DNA of 8,305 nucleotides from an uncultured Oxalobacteraceae bacterium (GCA_946478765.1 CAMLDH010000155.1:1-8305); one strand, 5' to 3'. Counted from the stretch's first letter, positions 1-7,528 are shown. Notes: a model not told the origin generated them from the letters alone. Made by a program: numbers and translations.

Positions 1-108
1 CGGCATGATGGATAAACAGGATGTCAAAATATTTTTGACGACCTGCTTAGGTTAAAAACATTTGGCGGGTATCGGTCATGCTGCATTTATTTCCCCTCGA
101 TACGCGCG

Positions 109-138
109 TTGACACGGCTTTGCAGCGTCGCCGATACT
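109..138 (+). promoter_or_regulatory. Candidate sigma70 promoter of the efflux operon
   Basis: A perfect -35 hexamer TTGACA (109-114) is followed after 18 bases by GATACT (133-138), which matches the -10 consensus at four of six positions. Transcription would begin near 145, giving a leader of roughly 65-70 bases before the adaptor ATG at 212. The position supports 212 over the upstream TTG at 152 as the true start. No clear operator palindrome or divergent regulator gene is visible in the 108 bases to the left. Confidence 0.5.
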
Positions 139-211
139 TTCGCCTTGGTGGTTGAACATCCCCGACATCTTCCACGCCAAACACCACCTTCATTTCCGGA
201 GACCTTGCCTT

Positions 212-1381
212 ATGTTGCGTCAAACTCTTCTCGTTCTAGCCATTGCCTTGTCCGTTGCCGCTTGTAGCAAGGGGCCGCAAGGAGGCGCCGGCAAGAAGAC
301 GGATGCAGCGGCGGAACAGCCGGTGCTGATCACTGCCGAGGATCTCATTACGCTGCATAGCGGCGACCTCGCATCGGGCCCCGTCATCACGGGTTCGGTG
401 CAGCCCGAGCGGCGCGCCGACCTGCGCGCCGAGGTGTCGGCGGTCGTGCTGCAAGTGCTGAAGGAAAACGGCGAGAGCGTCAAACGCGGCGACTTGCTGG
501 TGCGTCTGGACGACACGTCCATTCGCGATAGTCTGGCGTCGGCCGAAGCGGCCGCGCGCGCGTCGGTGCAGGCCTTCGATCAGGCGGAACGGCAATTTCA
601 GCGGCTGAAGACCTTGCGCAGTTCCGGCATGGCATCGATGCAGCAACTGGAGGATGCGGAAATCCGCCGCAACAATGCGCAGAGCGACCTGATTGCGGCC
701 AGGGCCCGCGCAGTGCAGGCGCGCCAGCAATCGCAACGCACCGAAGTGCGGGCGCCGTTCGACGGCGTGATCAGCGAGCGTAGAGTCTCCGCCGGCGACA
801 CCGCGCAAGTCGGCAAGGAGCTGTTGAAGGTCATCGATCCGACCAGCATGCGCTTCGAAGGCTTTGTGTCAGCCGACAAGATCAGCAGCGTCAAGGTCGG
901 ACAGCCGGTGCGCTTCCGCGTGAACGGCTACAGCCAGCAAGAGTTCAGCGGCGCCGTCAGACGGATCGATCCGGCCGCCAATCCGACCACGCGCCAGGTG
1001 GAAGTGTTGGTGGGCTTTGCCGACAGCACGCAGCCGCGCGTGTCGGGCCTGTATGCGGAAGGCCGCATCGAAGCCGGCAGCAGCCGGACGCTGATGATCC
1101 CGGATGCGGCACTGGTGCGCAACGGCGACAAGGCCTATGCGTGGCGCATGCAGGACGGCGCCCTGAAAAAGACCAGTATCGACATTGGCGAACGGGATCC
1201 GCGCCGGGGCGACTTTGTGGTGAAGAGCGGATTGGCCGATGGCGACAAAGTGATACGCAATCCGGTTTCCACGCTCAAGGATGGGCAAAAAGCCGAGACG
1301 GCTACCGCTGCTGCGGCGGCAACCATTGCACCGGCAGCGACCGGCGCCAAACCGGCCGCATCAACATCAGCGGGGAAATAA
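212..1381 (+). CDS. RND efflux periplasmic adaptor lipoprotein (membrane fusion protein, HlyD/AcrA type)
   Basis: This 389-residue protein is the periplasmic adaptor that couples an RND pump to an outer-membrane channel. The start is placed at ATG 212 because it gives a clean lipoprotein signal (hydrophobic run from residue 5, lipobox VAAC with Cys18) and has GGAG at 197-200. The reading frame also opens from TTG 152, but that start would bury the signal peptide behind 20 polar residues. Domains in order: lipoyl half-motif (about 68-101, ending GDLLVRLDD), a long alpha-helical hairpin rich in Ala, Gln and Arg (about 102-175), second lipoyl half (about 176-208, with VRAPFDGVISER), beta-barrel (about 210-288) and membrane-proximal domain (about 290-360). 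The Ala-rich tail (361-389) is probably disordered. It is acylated at the inner membrane by inference. The stop is followed three bases later by the pump gene, so the two are co-transcribed. Family assignment is firm; substrate is unknown. Confidence 0.93.
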   Translation: MLRQTLLVLAIALSVAACSKGPQGGAGKKTDAAAEQPVLITAEDLITLHSGDLASGPVITGSVQPERRADLRAEVSAVVLQVLKENGESVKRGDLLVRLDDTSIRDSLASAEAAARASVQAFDQAERQFQRLKTLRSSGMASMQQLEDAEIRRNNAQSDLIAARARAVQARQQSQRTEVRAPFDGVISERRVSAGDTAQVGKELLKVIDPTSMRFEGFVSADKISSVKVGQPVRFRVNGYSQQEFSGAVRRIDPAANPTTRQVEVLVGFADSTQPRVSGLYAEGRIEAGSSRTLMIPDAALVRNGDKAYAWRMQDGALKKTSIDIGERDPRRGDFVVKSGLADGDKVIRNPVSTLKDGQKAETATAAAAATIAPAATGAKPAASTSAGK

Positions 1382-1384
1382 GCC

Positions 1385-4300
1385 ATGTTCCTATCCGACT
1401 TCAGCATCAAACGTCCGATGGCGATGGTGGTGATCATCATTGCGCTGATGTGCGTGGGATTGCTTGCACTGAAAAATCTGCGCGTCAATCAAATCCCCGA
1501 TGTCGAGCAACCTCTGCTCGTCATCAATATCCCGTATCCGGGCGCGTCGCCCGAGACGGTGGAACGAGAAGTCATCAATCGCATCGAGAAATCCCTGCAA
1601 AGCATTTCCGGCGTCTATCAACTGGCTTCCACCGCCAGCGAAGGCAGCGCGAAGATCGTGATCACGTTCAATTTCAACAAGAACATGATCGAAGCATCGG
1701 ACGAGGTACGCAACGCCATTGCGTCGGTGCGGCACAAATTGCCGCTGGAAATGCGCGAGCCGATTTTGCAGCGCGTCGATCCGTCGGCGCAGCCGATCAT
1801 GCAACTGGCCTTGTCTTCCAAGACACAGAGCCATGCCGAAATATCGCGCCTGGCGGAAGACGACTTGTCGGACAAGTTCCGCGGCATCGACGGCGTTGCC
1901 GTGGTCAATGTCGGCGGCGCGCTCAAGCGCGAACTGAGCGTGCTGTTGCGTGCCGAAAAGCTGCGCGAATATAACGTGTCGGTGGCGGAAGTGGTCAACG
2001 CGCTGCGCGATCAGAACGCCACTGCACCGGTCGGAAAAATCCGCGGCGTGCTCGATGAGAAAAGCATTCGGCTGATCGGACGCATCGAGTTGCCCGCCGA
2101 GTTCGAGCAAATCGTCATCAAGCGCCGCGGCAACGAAGTAGTGCGCCTGGGCCAGGTCGCCGGCATTGCCGACAGTTTTGCCGAGTTGAACAGCTTCAGC
2201 CTGCGCAACGGCAACCCCAATGTCGGGATGTCGATCACCCGTTCGCGCGACGCCAGCACGGTGACCACAGCCAACAAGATCCGCGCGCTGATCGCCAACA
2301 TCAACAAGACGCTGCCGGCCGGCACCGCGATCGAGATTACGCAGGACGGCGGCAAGGATGCGGAAAGCAGCCTCAACAATGTGATCGACTCGCTGATGTT
2401 CGGCGCAGTCCTGACGATCTTCGTGGTCTACGTGTTCCTCAATTCGTGGCGTTCGACCCTGATTACCGCGCTGAGCCTGCCGACCTCGGTGATCGCCGCA
2501 TTCATCGCAGTGTGGCTGTGCGGCTTTACCCTGAACTTCATGACGCTGCTCGGACTGTCGCTGGCGATCGGCGTGCTGATCGACGACGCCATCGTCGTGC
2601 GCGAAAACATTGTGCGCCACATGCAACTGGGCGCCGACCGGCGCACCGCCGCCAGCAAGGGCACGCAGGAAATCGGCCTGGCAGTGGCCGCGACCACCTT
2701 CTCGATCATTGCGGTCTTCATCCCGGTCGCGTTCATGCCCGGCATATCCGGCGAATGGTTCCGGCCGTTCGCATTGACGGTCGCCAGCTCGGTCATGGTG
2801 AGCCTGTTCATTTCGTTTACGCTCGACCCGATGTTGTCCGCCTACTGGGGCGATCCGGTCGGCCATCATCAGCAACCCCAACACGGCATCAGCCTCTGGC
2901 TGTCAAGATTCAACACCTGGTTCGACCATCAGGCCGACCGCTACGGGCACGTGATTGCATGGGCGCTGCATCACCGGCGCTGGATGGCAGTCATCGCAGG
3001 CATGAGCCTGGTCGCTGCATTGGTCTTGCATGCGACACTGGGCGGATCGAGCTTTCTGCCGACGTCGGATTACGGCACGATCGCGATCGACGTGCGTACG
3101 CCGTCCTCCGGCAGCCTCGAATACGCGAAGCTGAAAGTCGAAAAGGCCGCCGAACTGGCGCGCACCTTGCCGGAAACCAAAGCCACCAACAGCACGGTCA
3201 ATGACGGTGGCGGGCGCGTGTATGTCGACATCGGCAAAAGCACCAAGCGCAAGCGCTCGGCAAGCGAGATCGCGGTCGACTTGCGCAAGCTGATGGCGCG
3301 CCTGATCGGCGCCGAATACGTGGTGCTGGACGACTTGAACAACGGCGCGAAAAAGCCGGTGCAGATCCAGTTTTACGGTCCCGATTCGCGCCGCCTGATG
3401 CGCATCACCAACGACTTCATGGACAAGCTCGGCCAGGTCAAAGGCGCGGTCGACGTCGGATTGTCGGAGCAGAGTCCGAAGGATGAACTGAAGATCGAGC
3501 TCAACCGCGGCCTGGCGAATTCCCTGGGCATTTCGGTCAACGATGCGGCGCAGGCATTGCGCGTCGCGTTTGCCGGCGTCGAGGTCGGCGACTGGGTCGA
3601 TCCGACCGGCGAATCGCGCGATGTCGCGGTGCGCCTGCATCCCGAAGACCGCGGCAGCGCGGAGAACATCGAGCATTTGCCGATTGCGGTTTCCGGCAGC
3701 AACATGATGGTGCCGCTGGACCAGATCGCCACTGTCACGATGGGCAAGGGACCGGCGCAAATCCAGCACATGGACGGCAAGCGCATGATCGCGGTGTCGG
3801 CCAATGCACAGGATCGCTCGCCCGGCGAAGTCACCGCCGATGCGATGAAAATCGCCAACGCGATCGACTTCCCGTCCGGCTACGGCATCGAACTGGGCGG
3901 CGCCGCGCGCGACCAGAAAGAGCTGTTCGCCAAAATGGCGACGGCGCTGGTCATGGGCATCGGCCTGATGTACCTGATCCTGGTCATGCAATTCGGCTCG
4001 TTCACCGCGCCCCTGGCGGTCATGCTGTCGCTGCCTTTGAGCCTCATCGGCGTGGTCATCAGCCTGCTGCTCACCAAGGGCACGCTGAACCTGATGAGCT
4101 TCATCGGCGTCATCATGCTGATGGGGTTGGTCGCGAAAAACGCCATCCTGCTGCTCGACTGCGCGCGCAAGCGTGAAGCGGAAGGTTTCGACCGTGAAGC
4201 GTCGCTGATGCATGCCGGGCGGATGCGTTTGCGGCCGATCCTGATGACGACATTCGCGCTGATCGCCGGCATGCTGCCGGTGGCAATCGGGCTGGGGGAG

Positions 4301-4579
4301 GGCGGCGAGTTCTACCGGCCGCTGGCCATCGCGATCATCGGCGGCACGATCACGTCCACCATTCTGACCTTGCTGGTGGTGCCGACGTTTTACGACAGCA
4401 TTGAAATCGCGCGCGACCGGGCGTTTGCCAAGTTTCGCGCACGTGACGCACGCTGGAACACCTTGGCGGCCTTCGTGATGACGCTGATCGAGGCGGCGCT
4501 GACGCTGGTGTTTGTGCGGCTGGCGTATCGCTCGTTGAAAAAGCTGGCGGCGCTGGCGATGGGCCGGCGCGGTGATTGA
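1385..4579 (+). CDS. RND efflux pump, HAE-1 type inner-membrane permease
   Basis: This 1064-residue protein is a proton/substrate antiporter of the AcrB/MexB superfamily in the inner membrane. It shows the duplicated RND layout: TM1 at about 12-30, first periplasmic domain (about 33-335), TM2-6 (about 337-485), TM7 (about 533-550), second periplasmic domain (about 555-850) and TM8-12 (about 852-1002). The proton-relay residues are visible: the Asp pair D400-D401 in the TM4 motif (LAIGVLIDDAIVVREN) and K918 in the TM10 motif GLVAKNAILLLD. The N-terminus FSIKRP is typical. ATG 1385 is preceded by GGGGAAA, which overlaps the end of the adaptor gene, indicating translational coupling. After TM12 there is an unusual tail of about 60 residues with a further hydrophobic stretch (about 1026-1046). 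No outer-membrane factor gene follows. Drug or organic substrate is unknown; the acidic pair and overall form argue against a SecD/F or heavy-metal subtype. Confidence 0.95.
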   Translation: MFLSDFSIKRPMAMVVIIIALMCVGLLALKNLRVNQIPDVEQPLLVINIPYPGASPETVEREVINRIEKSLQSISGVYQLASTASEGSAKIVITFNFNKNMIEASDEVRNAIASVRHKLPLEMREPILQRVDPSAQPIMQLALSSKTQSHAEISRLAEDDLSDKFRGIDGVAVVNVGGALKRELSVLLRAEKLREYNVSVAEVVNALRDQNATAPVGKIRGVLDEKSIRLIGRIELPAEFEQIVIKRRGNEVVRLGQVAGIADSFAELNSFSLRNGNPNVGMSITRSRDASTVTTANKIRALIANINKTLPAGTAIEITQDGGKDAESSLNNVIDSLMFGAVLTIFVVYVFLNSWRSTLITALSLPTSVIAAFIAVWLCGFTLNFMTLLGLSLAIGVLIDDAIVVRENIVRHMQLGADRRTAASKGTQEIGLAVAATTFSIIAVFIPVAFMPGISGEWFRPFALTVASSVMVSLFISFTLDPMLSAYWGDPVGHHQQPQHGISLWLSRFNTWFDHQADRYGHVIAWALHHRRWMAVIAGMSLVAALVLHATLGGSSFLPTSDYGTIAIDVRTPSSGSLEYAKLKVEKAAELARTLPETKATNSTVNDGGGRVYVDIGKSTKRKRSASEIAVDLRKLMARLIGAEYVVLDDLNNGAKKPVQIQFYGPDSRRLMRITNDFMDKLGQVKGAVDVGLSEQSPKDELKIELNRGLANSLGISVNDAAQALRVAFAGVEVGDWVDPTGESRDVAVRLHPEDRGSAENIEHLPIAVSGSNMMVPLDQIATVTMGKGPAQIQHMDGKRMIAVSANAQDRSPGEVTADAMKIANAIDFPSGYGIELGGAARDQKELFAKMATALVMGIGLMYLILVMQFGSFTAPLAVMLSLPLSLIGVVISLLLTKGTLNLMSFIGVIMLMGLVAKNAILLLDCARKREAEGFDREASLMHAGRMRLRPILMTTFALIAGMLPVAIGLGEGGEFYRPLAIAIIGGTITSTILTLLVVPTFYDSIEIARDRAFAKFRARDARWNTLAAFVMTLIEAALTLVFVRLAYRSLKKLAALAMGRRGD

Positions 4580-4651
4580 TCGGCAATGATTGGGTGTCGC
4601 TAACGGAAAGCGAATGGCCATACGGTTTGCCAGCGCAGCGAATGGGACTTC

Positions 4652-4680
4652 CCTGTTAAACGATAGGATGCCATGTTAAA
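4652..4680. repeat. Pair of TGTTAAA repeats 20 bp apart
   Basis: CCTGTTAAA at 4652-4660 and CATGTTAAA at 4672-4680 start exactly 20 bases apart, about two helical turns. A third copy, CCTGTTAAA, lies at 4763-4771, about 30 bases before the lipoprotein start. The spacing would suit a DNA-binding regulator, but the motif is short and AT-rich, so chance is possible. The last copy contains TTAAAT (4767-4772), a fair -10 match without a good -35. Confidence 0.25.
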
Positions 4681-4712
4681 TTGGCGAGTTGCGATTGATA
4701 ACAAGCCGGATA

Positions 4713-4728
4713 GGATTGCATCCCAGCC
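4713..4728 (+). repeat. Short intergenic repeat, copy 1 (GGATTGCATCCCAGCC)
   Basis: These 16 bases recur exactly at 5277-5292 in the same orientation, and the core recurs inverted at 5216-5230. The core GGAT-TGC-ATCC is self-complementary. The copies lie only in intergenic DNA on either side of the small lipoprotein gene, which suggests a REP-like or small mobile repeat rather than coding sequence. Confidence 0.6.
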
Positions 4729-4800
4729 TGCGGACTGTCAGTCAACCGGGAGACGGGCCAAGCCTGTTAAATATTTAGTAACTTTCTGAAAGGGGAATTT

Positions 4801-5190
4801 ATGCGTTATGTAGTGTTATTGATATTGGCTTGCATCCTTACGGGATGCGCGACTGTTGATTTCCAACCCTACGAAGGGAAAGACAACCTTTATGAAGGCA
4901 AGGGCGGCGCCAAACTTGTGGTTGCCGACATCGACTTCTGGACCAGTGGCGAGCCGTCACGGAAGTATTCAATCCTCGGTATGGTGGTAAGCAAAATTGG
5001 CAGCGGGGCTTTGGATGAAGCAGTTATTCGTTCCGCAGTCGCAGGTGAGGTGAAAAGACAGGGCGGAAACGCCGCTGTTCAAGTCAATAACAATAGCGCG
5101 TTCACCGGAATTTTCCATGCTACGCCAAGTATGCTCATGACGACGGAGGTCAGGAGTATGCAGTTTGCCGTCATCAAATATGTCGACTAA
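4801..5190 (+). CDS. Small lipoprotein of unknown function
   Basis: The 129-residue product starts with a short lipoprotein signal peptide: hydrophobic residues 4-13 and lipobox LTGC with Cys16 as the acylation site. A strong ribosome binding site AAAGGGGAA (4789-4797) precedes ATG 4801. The mature part is a small mixed alpha/beta domain: hydrophobic strands near 38-47 and 56-64 (YSILGMVVSKIG), an amphipathic helix near 70-89, then a strand and a Ser/Asn-rich turn. The pattern of an early strand, a helix ending KRQGGNAAV and a following strand recalls small envelope lipoproteins with a YbjQ-like fold, but this is only an impression and no family is assigned. It has its own leader of 221 bases after the pump gene and is convergent with the kinase gene, so it is probably a separate transcript. 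Lipoprotein nature is firm; function is unknown. Confidence 0.85.
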   Translation: MRYVVLLILACILTGCATVDFQPYEGKDNLYEGKGGAKLVVADIDFWTSGEPSRKYSILGMVVSKIGSGALDEAVIRSAVAGEVKRQGGNAAVQVNNNSAFTGIFHATPSMLMTTEVRSMQFAVIKYVD

Positions 5191-5192
5191 AA

Positions 5193-5216
5193 GAGCCGTG
5201 GAGCCGTAGAGCCGAC
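5193..5216 (+). repeat. Three 8-base tandem repeats just after the lipoprotein stop
   Basis: GAGCCGTG, GAGCCGTA and GAGCCGAC stand head to tail directly behind the TAA stop, sharing GAGCCG in all three units. They run into copy 2 of the intergenic repeat. Replication slippage is a simple origin. No function is suggested by position alone. Confidence 0.6.
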
Positions 5217-5230
5217 TGGGATGCAATCCC
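5216..5230 (-). repeat. Short intergenic repeat, copy 2 (inverted)
   Basis: CTGGGATGCAATCCC is the exact reverse complement of 5276-5290 within copy 3, and is itself a hairpin (GGGAT, loop GCA, ATCCC). Copies 2 and 3 therefore form an inverted pair about 45 bases apart, the arrangement typical of REP-type bipartite elements. Paired together they could make a 15-bp stem. Confidence 0.6.
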
Positions 5231-5272
5231 GGAAAAATGTCATCGCCCCACCCTCGCATGTATCCATTCATC

Positions 5273-5300
5273 GCTGGGATTGCATCCCAGCCCTTATTTT
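5273..5300 (+). terminator. Candidate terminator of the lipoprotein gene (repeat copy 3)
   Basis: GCTGGGAT, loop TGC, ATCCCAGC forms a perfect 8-bp stem (5273-5291) followed on the plus strand by CCTTATTTT. The T-tract is interrupted, so termination strength is uncertain. On the minus strand the same hairpin begins two bases beyond the TAA stop of the kinase gene (5296-5294) but is followed by no T-run there. It is also copy 3 of the intergenic repeat and shares 16 bases with copy 1. Confidence 0.45.
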
Positions 5301-7519
5301 CGACGCTTGAGATGACGCTCCAAGTCGAGAGCAAGAGCGCGCTCTCGTACAGTGCCATCTTTGGGTTCCGTGGATAAAGACAAATCAGTCTCAAAAATTT
5401 CCACCATGCGCCTTGCGACCACCGCACGCTCGCGCACTTGCTCAACTTGTTGTATTTTCCTGTCGTCGTTTATCTTTTTCAATGTCCCTACGTCGCGTAG
5501 AAATTCTTCTGCATTATCGGCATAGCTTCGCAAATCTTCAATATTGGTGAGTGAAGCAAGGTTTCTTCGAGCCTGCCTCACAGAACGTGCGTAATTCGGA
5601 TCTATATTTTTATCTGCGGTCGCAAGGCGGACACCATTTTTATCAACCCCACTTTTAATCGTTTGCGGCACACCGTTCGTAATTCTTTTGACATCATGGA
5701 ACCATGAAGCGCTCGTTAAAAAATCGTCAGCACGTTCTGCCATGTTCACCTCAATATGGCCTTGCAAATGATCTAATGCATTTCCATCCAAATATTTTTT
5801 TAGTGCAGGATCGGTATTGCTTGCATTTCGCAAATTGGCATAGTCACGCAGATTGGGATTCTGCATGAATGCGTTAATCGCCATTTTCGTATGCTCATGG
5901 CGCGCCTGCGATACATGAAGTTGAGGCTCTGCTTTTTTCCATTGTTCATTTTCCGGTTTTTGTTTTTCTTCATTGGCCAACGAAATGGCTTTTTTGATGA
6001 CTTCTTTGGAAGCGTGGTCATCGAGCATACTATCGTTGAGAAAATCGAGATTTTTTGCTCCTTGAGCGGTGACGCGGAAGTCTCTATTTTGCGCAAGAAT
6101 ACTATTCATAAACCTTGTGTAAGCGGTGTCCGCGGAATAAGTTCCTGGTTGGTGTGTCACATTTCCTTCGTGATCCCTAAACGCATGACGCTTAAGAAGG
6201 CCTTGGTTCGGCTTTCTTTCGCCTTTTTCTATGCCTTCCAAGAGCGATGCGCCTACAGTAAATACATCGCTTCGCTGACTGACACCGTGACCATATTTGG
6301 CTTCTGGCGACATGAAATCTGGCGTACCGGCGAAATTTTTTGCACCTCTCGGAGACCAAAGCCCCAAGTCAATCAAAACAGGTTCTCCGGTCTTTTCATT
6401 CACAAGAAAGTTTTCCGGCTTGATGTCATTGTGTACTATTCCAGCCGCACTGATATGCTCGGTGACATCGAGCAGACGTCGGCCGACAAATTGCATTGCC
6501 CCCCAATATTCTTCGTTGGAAATTTTTCCGGCATCCCAGCATTTGCGTAGAGCATCAAAAGTCTTCTCTCCTGTTGGTCCTGGAATAGCATCCATCAACA
6601 GTGTGCGCTTCATCTCCCGATTATTAGGCACTTGTGCGATGCCATACGCATTGACCAGATTAGGATGCGGGCCAACAGCGTTGTAAATGATTTTATAGGC
6701 TTGCATCTCATTACCGAGGTCATCGATAACGACGCCTCGCCCATCCCGCATATTGTTTTTTGAAATCTTGCCAATCAATTGGTCGCCATTTTCGTTTTCA
6801 AAAATTGAAACGCTACCAAAACTGCCGCTTGCAATGTTTGCCTTATTGAGCTTCAGTTGTTGCAGCGAGAGCCCGCGTTTGAGCAAAAGGGGGCCTTCAG
6901 GAGACTCCCATGCCAGATTGCTTCTTTCTCTCAGAGGCAGCTCCCATCCCGCTGAACGACATGCGTCGTTGGCTGATTGCATGATGCGCATTTTTGCTTG
7001 TGCTCTTGCACGTTCGAGTTTTTTGCGGGATTGCCCAGGAAGGATGTTTTTCAGGGCATGTCCAAATTTTTGATCGATTTCATGCAAACCATGGTCGATG
7101 TAATGCTGCCTTATGTAGTGAAACCTGGATGTGCTGAGGGTATTTTTGTCAGAGTGAGATAAAGAATCCTTGATGCCGCTAACTATTTTTTTCTCTACCG
7201 TGGCAATCTCTTGCGCCGGATTGAACGGGATGAAATTAGGCCGACGGATGGGCGCGGCTGCTGACGAATTGTCTTGACGATTTGGCGCAAAAGGGTCTGC
7301 ATGCGCAAACGCGCCGGGCTTTTTTTTTCTTGGAAACAGCTTTTGAAGCGGTGAAAGAAAATGACGACGCGGATTTGTCTTTTCTGGCCGAAAATCAGGA
7401 GGGGGAGAAGCCTCTTGAGCAGATTGATTCCTCTTATTCTCCGTTTCCTGAGTAGCGGGCTTCCCGAAACAAGGGAGATGAAAAGACGGAAGGTGGACAT
7501 TATGGAACTTCATATTCAT
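5294..7519 (-). CDS. YopO/YpkA-like Ser/Thr protein kinase, probable type III secreted effector
   Basis: The 741-residue product has three parts. Residues 1-100 are polar, Ser/Pro/Gln-rich and disordered, as in type III secretion signals, with a basic patch (K60 to K67). Residues about 225-495 form a complete protein kinase domain: Gly loop ASGSFGSV (230-237), ATP-binding Lys251, helix-C Glu271, catalytic loop HNDIKPEN (Asp365, Lys367, Asn370), metal-binding DLG (Asp384), activation segment ending GTPDFMSPE (398-406), Asp418 and the late Arg482. Lys367 indicates Ser/Thr specificity. Several stretches match the Yersinia effector YopO/YpkA as recalled: AYKIIY, RLLDVT, HNDIKP, GEPVLIDLGL, KPNQGL and TAYTRF; total length is also close (about 730). 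YopO acts in host cells, is activated by actin and binds Rac through its C-terminal half. Here residues 510-741 are helical and charged but not recognisably similar to that region. ATG 7519 has only a weak GAAAG site. The gene is more AT-rich than its left neighbours, suggesting transfer. No chaperone or secretion-apparatus gene is nearby. The kinase call is firm; effector status is inferred from family. Confidence 0.87.
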   Translation of the reverse strand: MNMKFHNVHLPSFHLPCFGKPATQETENKRNQSAQEASPPPDFRPEKTNPRRHFLSPLQKLFPRKKKPGAFAHADPFAPNRQDNSSAAAPIRRPNFIPFNPAQEIATVEKKIVSGIKDSLSHSDKNTLSTSRFHYIRQHYIDHGLHEIDQKFGHALKNILPGQSRKKLERARAQAKMRIMQSANDACRSAGWELPLRERSNLAWESPEGPLLLKRGLSLQQLKLNKANIASGSFGSVSIFENENGDQLIGKISKNNMRDGRGVVIDDLGNEMQAYKIIYNAVGPHPNLVNAYGIAQVPNNREMKRTLLMDAIPGPTGEKTFDALRKCWDAGKISNEEYWGAMQFVGRRLLDVTEHISAAGIVHNDIKPENFLVNEKTGEPVLIDLGLWSPRGAKNFAGTPDFMSPEAKYGHGVSQRSDVFTVGASLLEGIEKGERKPNQGLLKRHAFRDHEGNVTHQPGTYSADTAYTRFMNSILAQNRDFRVTAQGAKNLDFLNDSMLDDHASKEVIKKAISLANEEKQKPENEQWKKAEPQLHVSQARHEHTKMAINAFMQNPNLRDYANLRNASNTDPALKKYLDGNALDHLQGHIEVNMAERADDFLTSASWFHDVKRITNGVPQTIKSGVDKNGVRLATADKNIDPNYARSVRQARRNLASLTNIEDLRSYADNAEEFLRDVGTLKKINDDRKIQQVEQVRERAVVARRMVEIFETDLSLSTEPKDGTVRERALALDLERHLKRRK

Positions 7520-7528
7520 ATTCTTTCG

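Noticed and set aside
35..63. TTGACG as a second promoter near the left edge
   Set aside because: No acceptable -10 hexamer is found at 16-18 bases from it; the pair at 109-138 is much better.
152..211. TTG start giving the adaptor 20 more N-terminal residues
   Set aside because: It would bury the lipoprotein signal peptide behind polar residues and lies only a few bases from the predicted transcription start. ATG 212 gives a perfect lipobox.
1141..1974. Plus-strand frame bridging the adaptor and pump genes
   Set aside because: It overlaps two clear genes in another frame and has no recognisable domain.
1391..2884. Long minus-strand open frame (497 codons) opposite the RND gene
   Set aside because: It mirrors the GC-rich codons of the pump gene, is rich in Arg, His, Gln and Asp without motifs, and the pump on the plus strand is unmistakable.
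2903..4621. Long minus-strand open frame (572 codons) opposite the RND gene
   Set aside because: Same reason: antisense shadow of a high-GC gene with low-information composition.
5891..6550. 219-codon plus-strand open frame opposite the kinase gene
   Set aside because: It lies inside the kinase domain region, whose conserved motifs prove the minus strand to be coding; the Phe-rich start is a by-product of antisense Lys/Glu codons.
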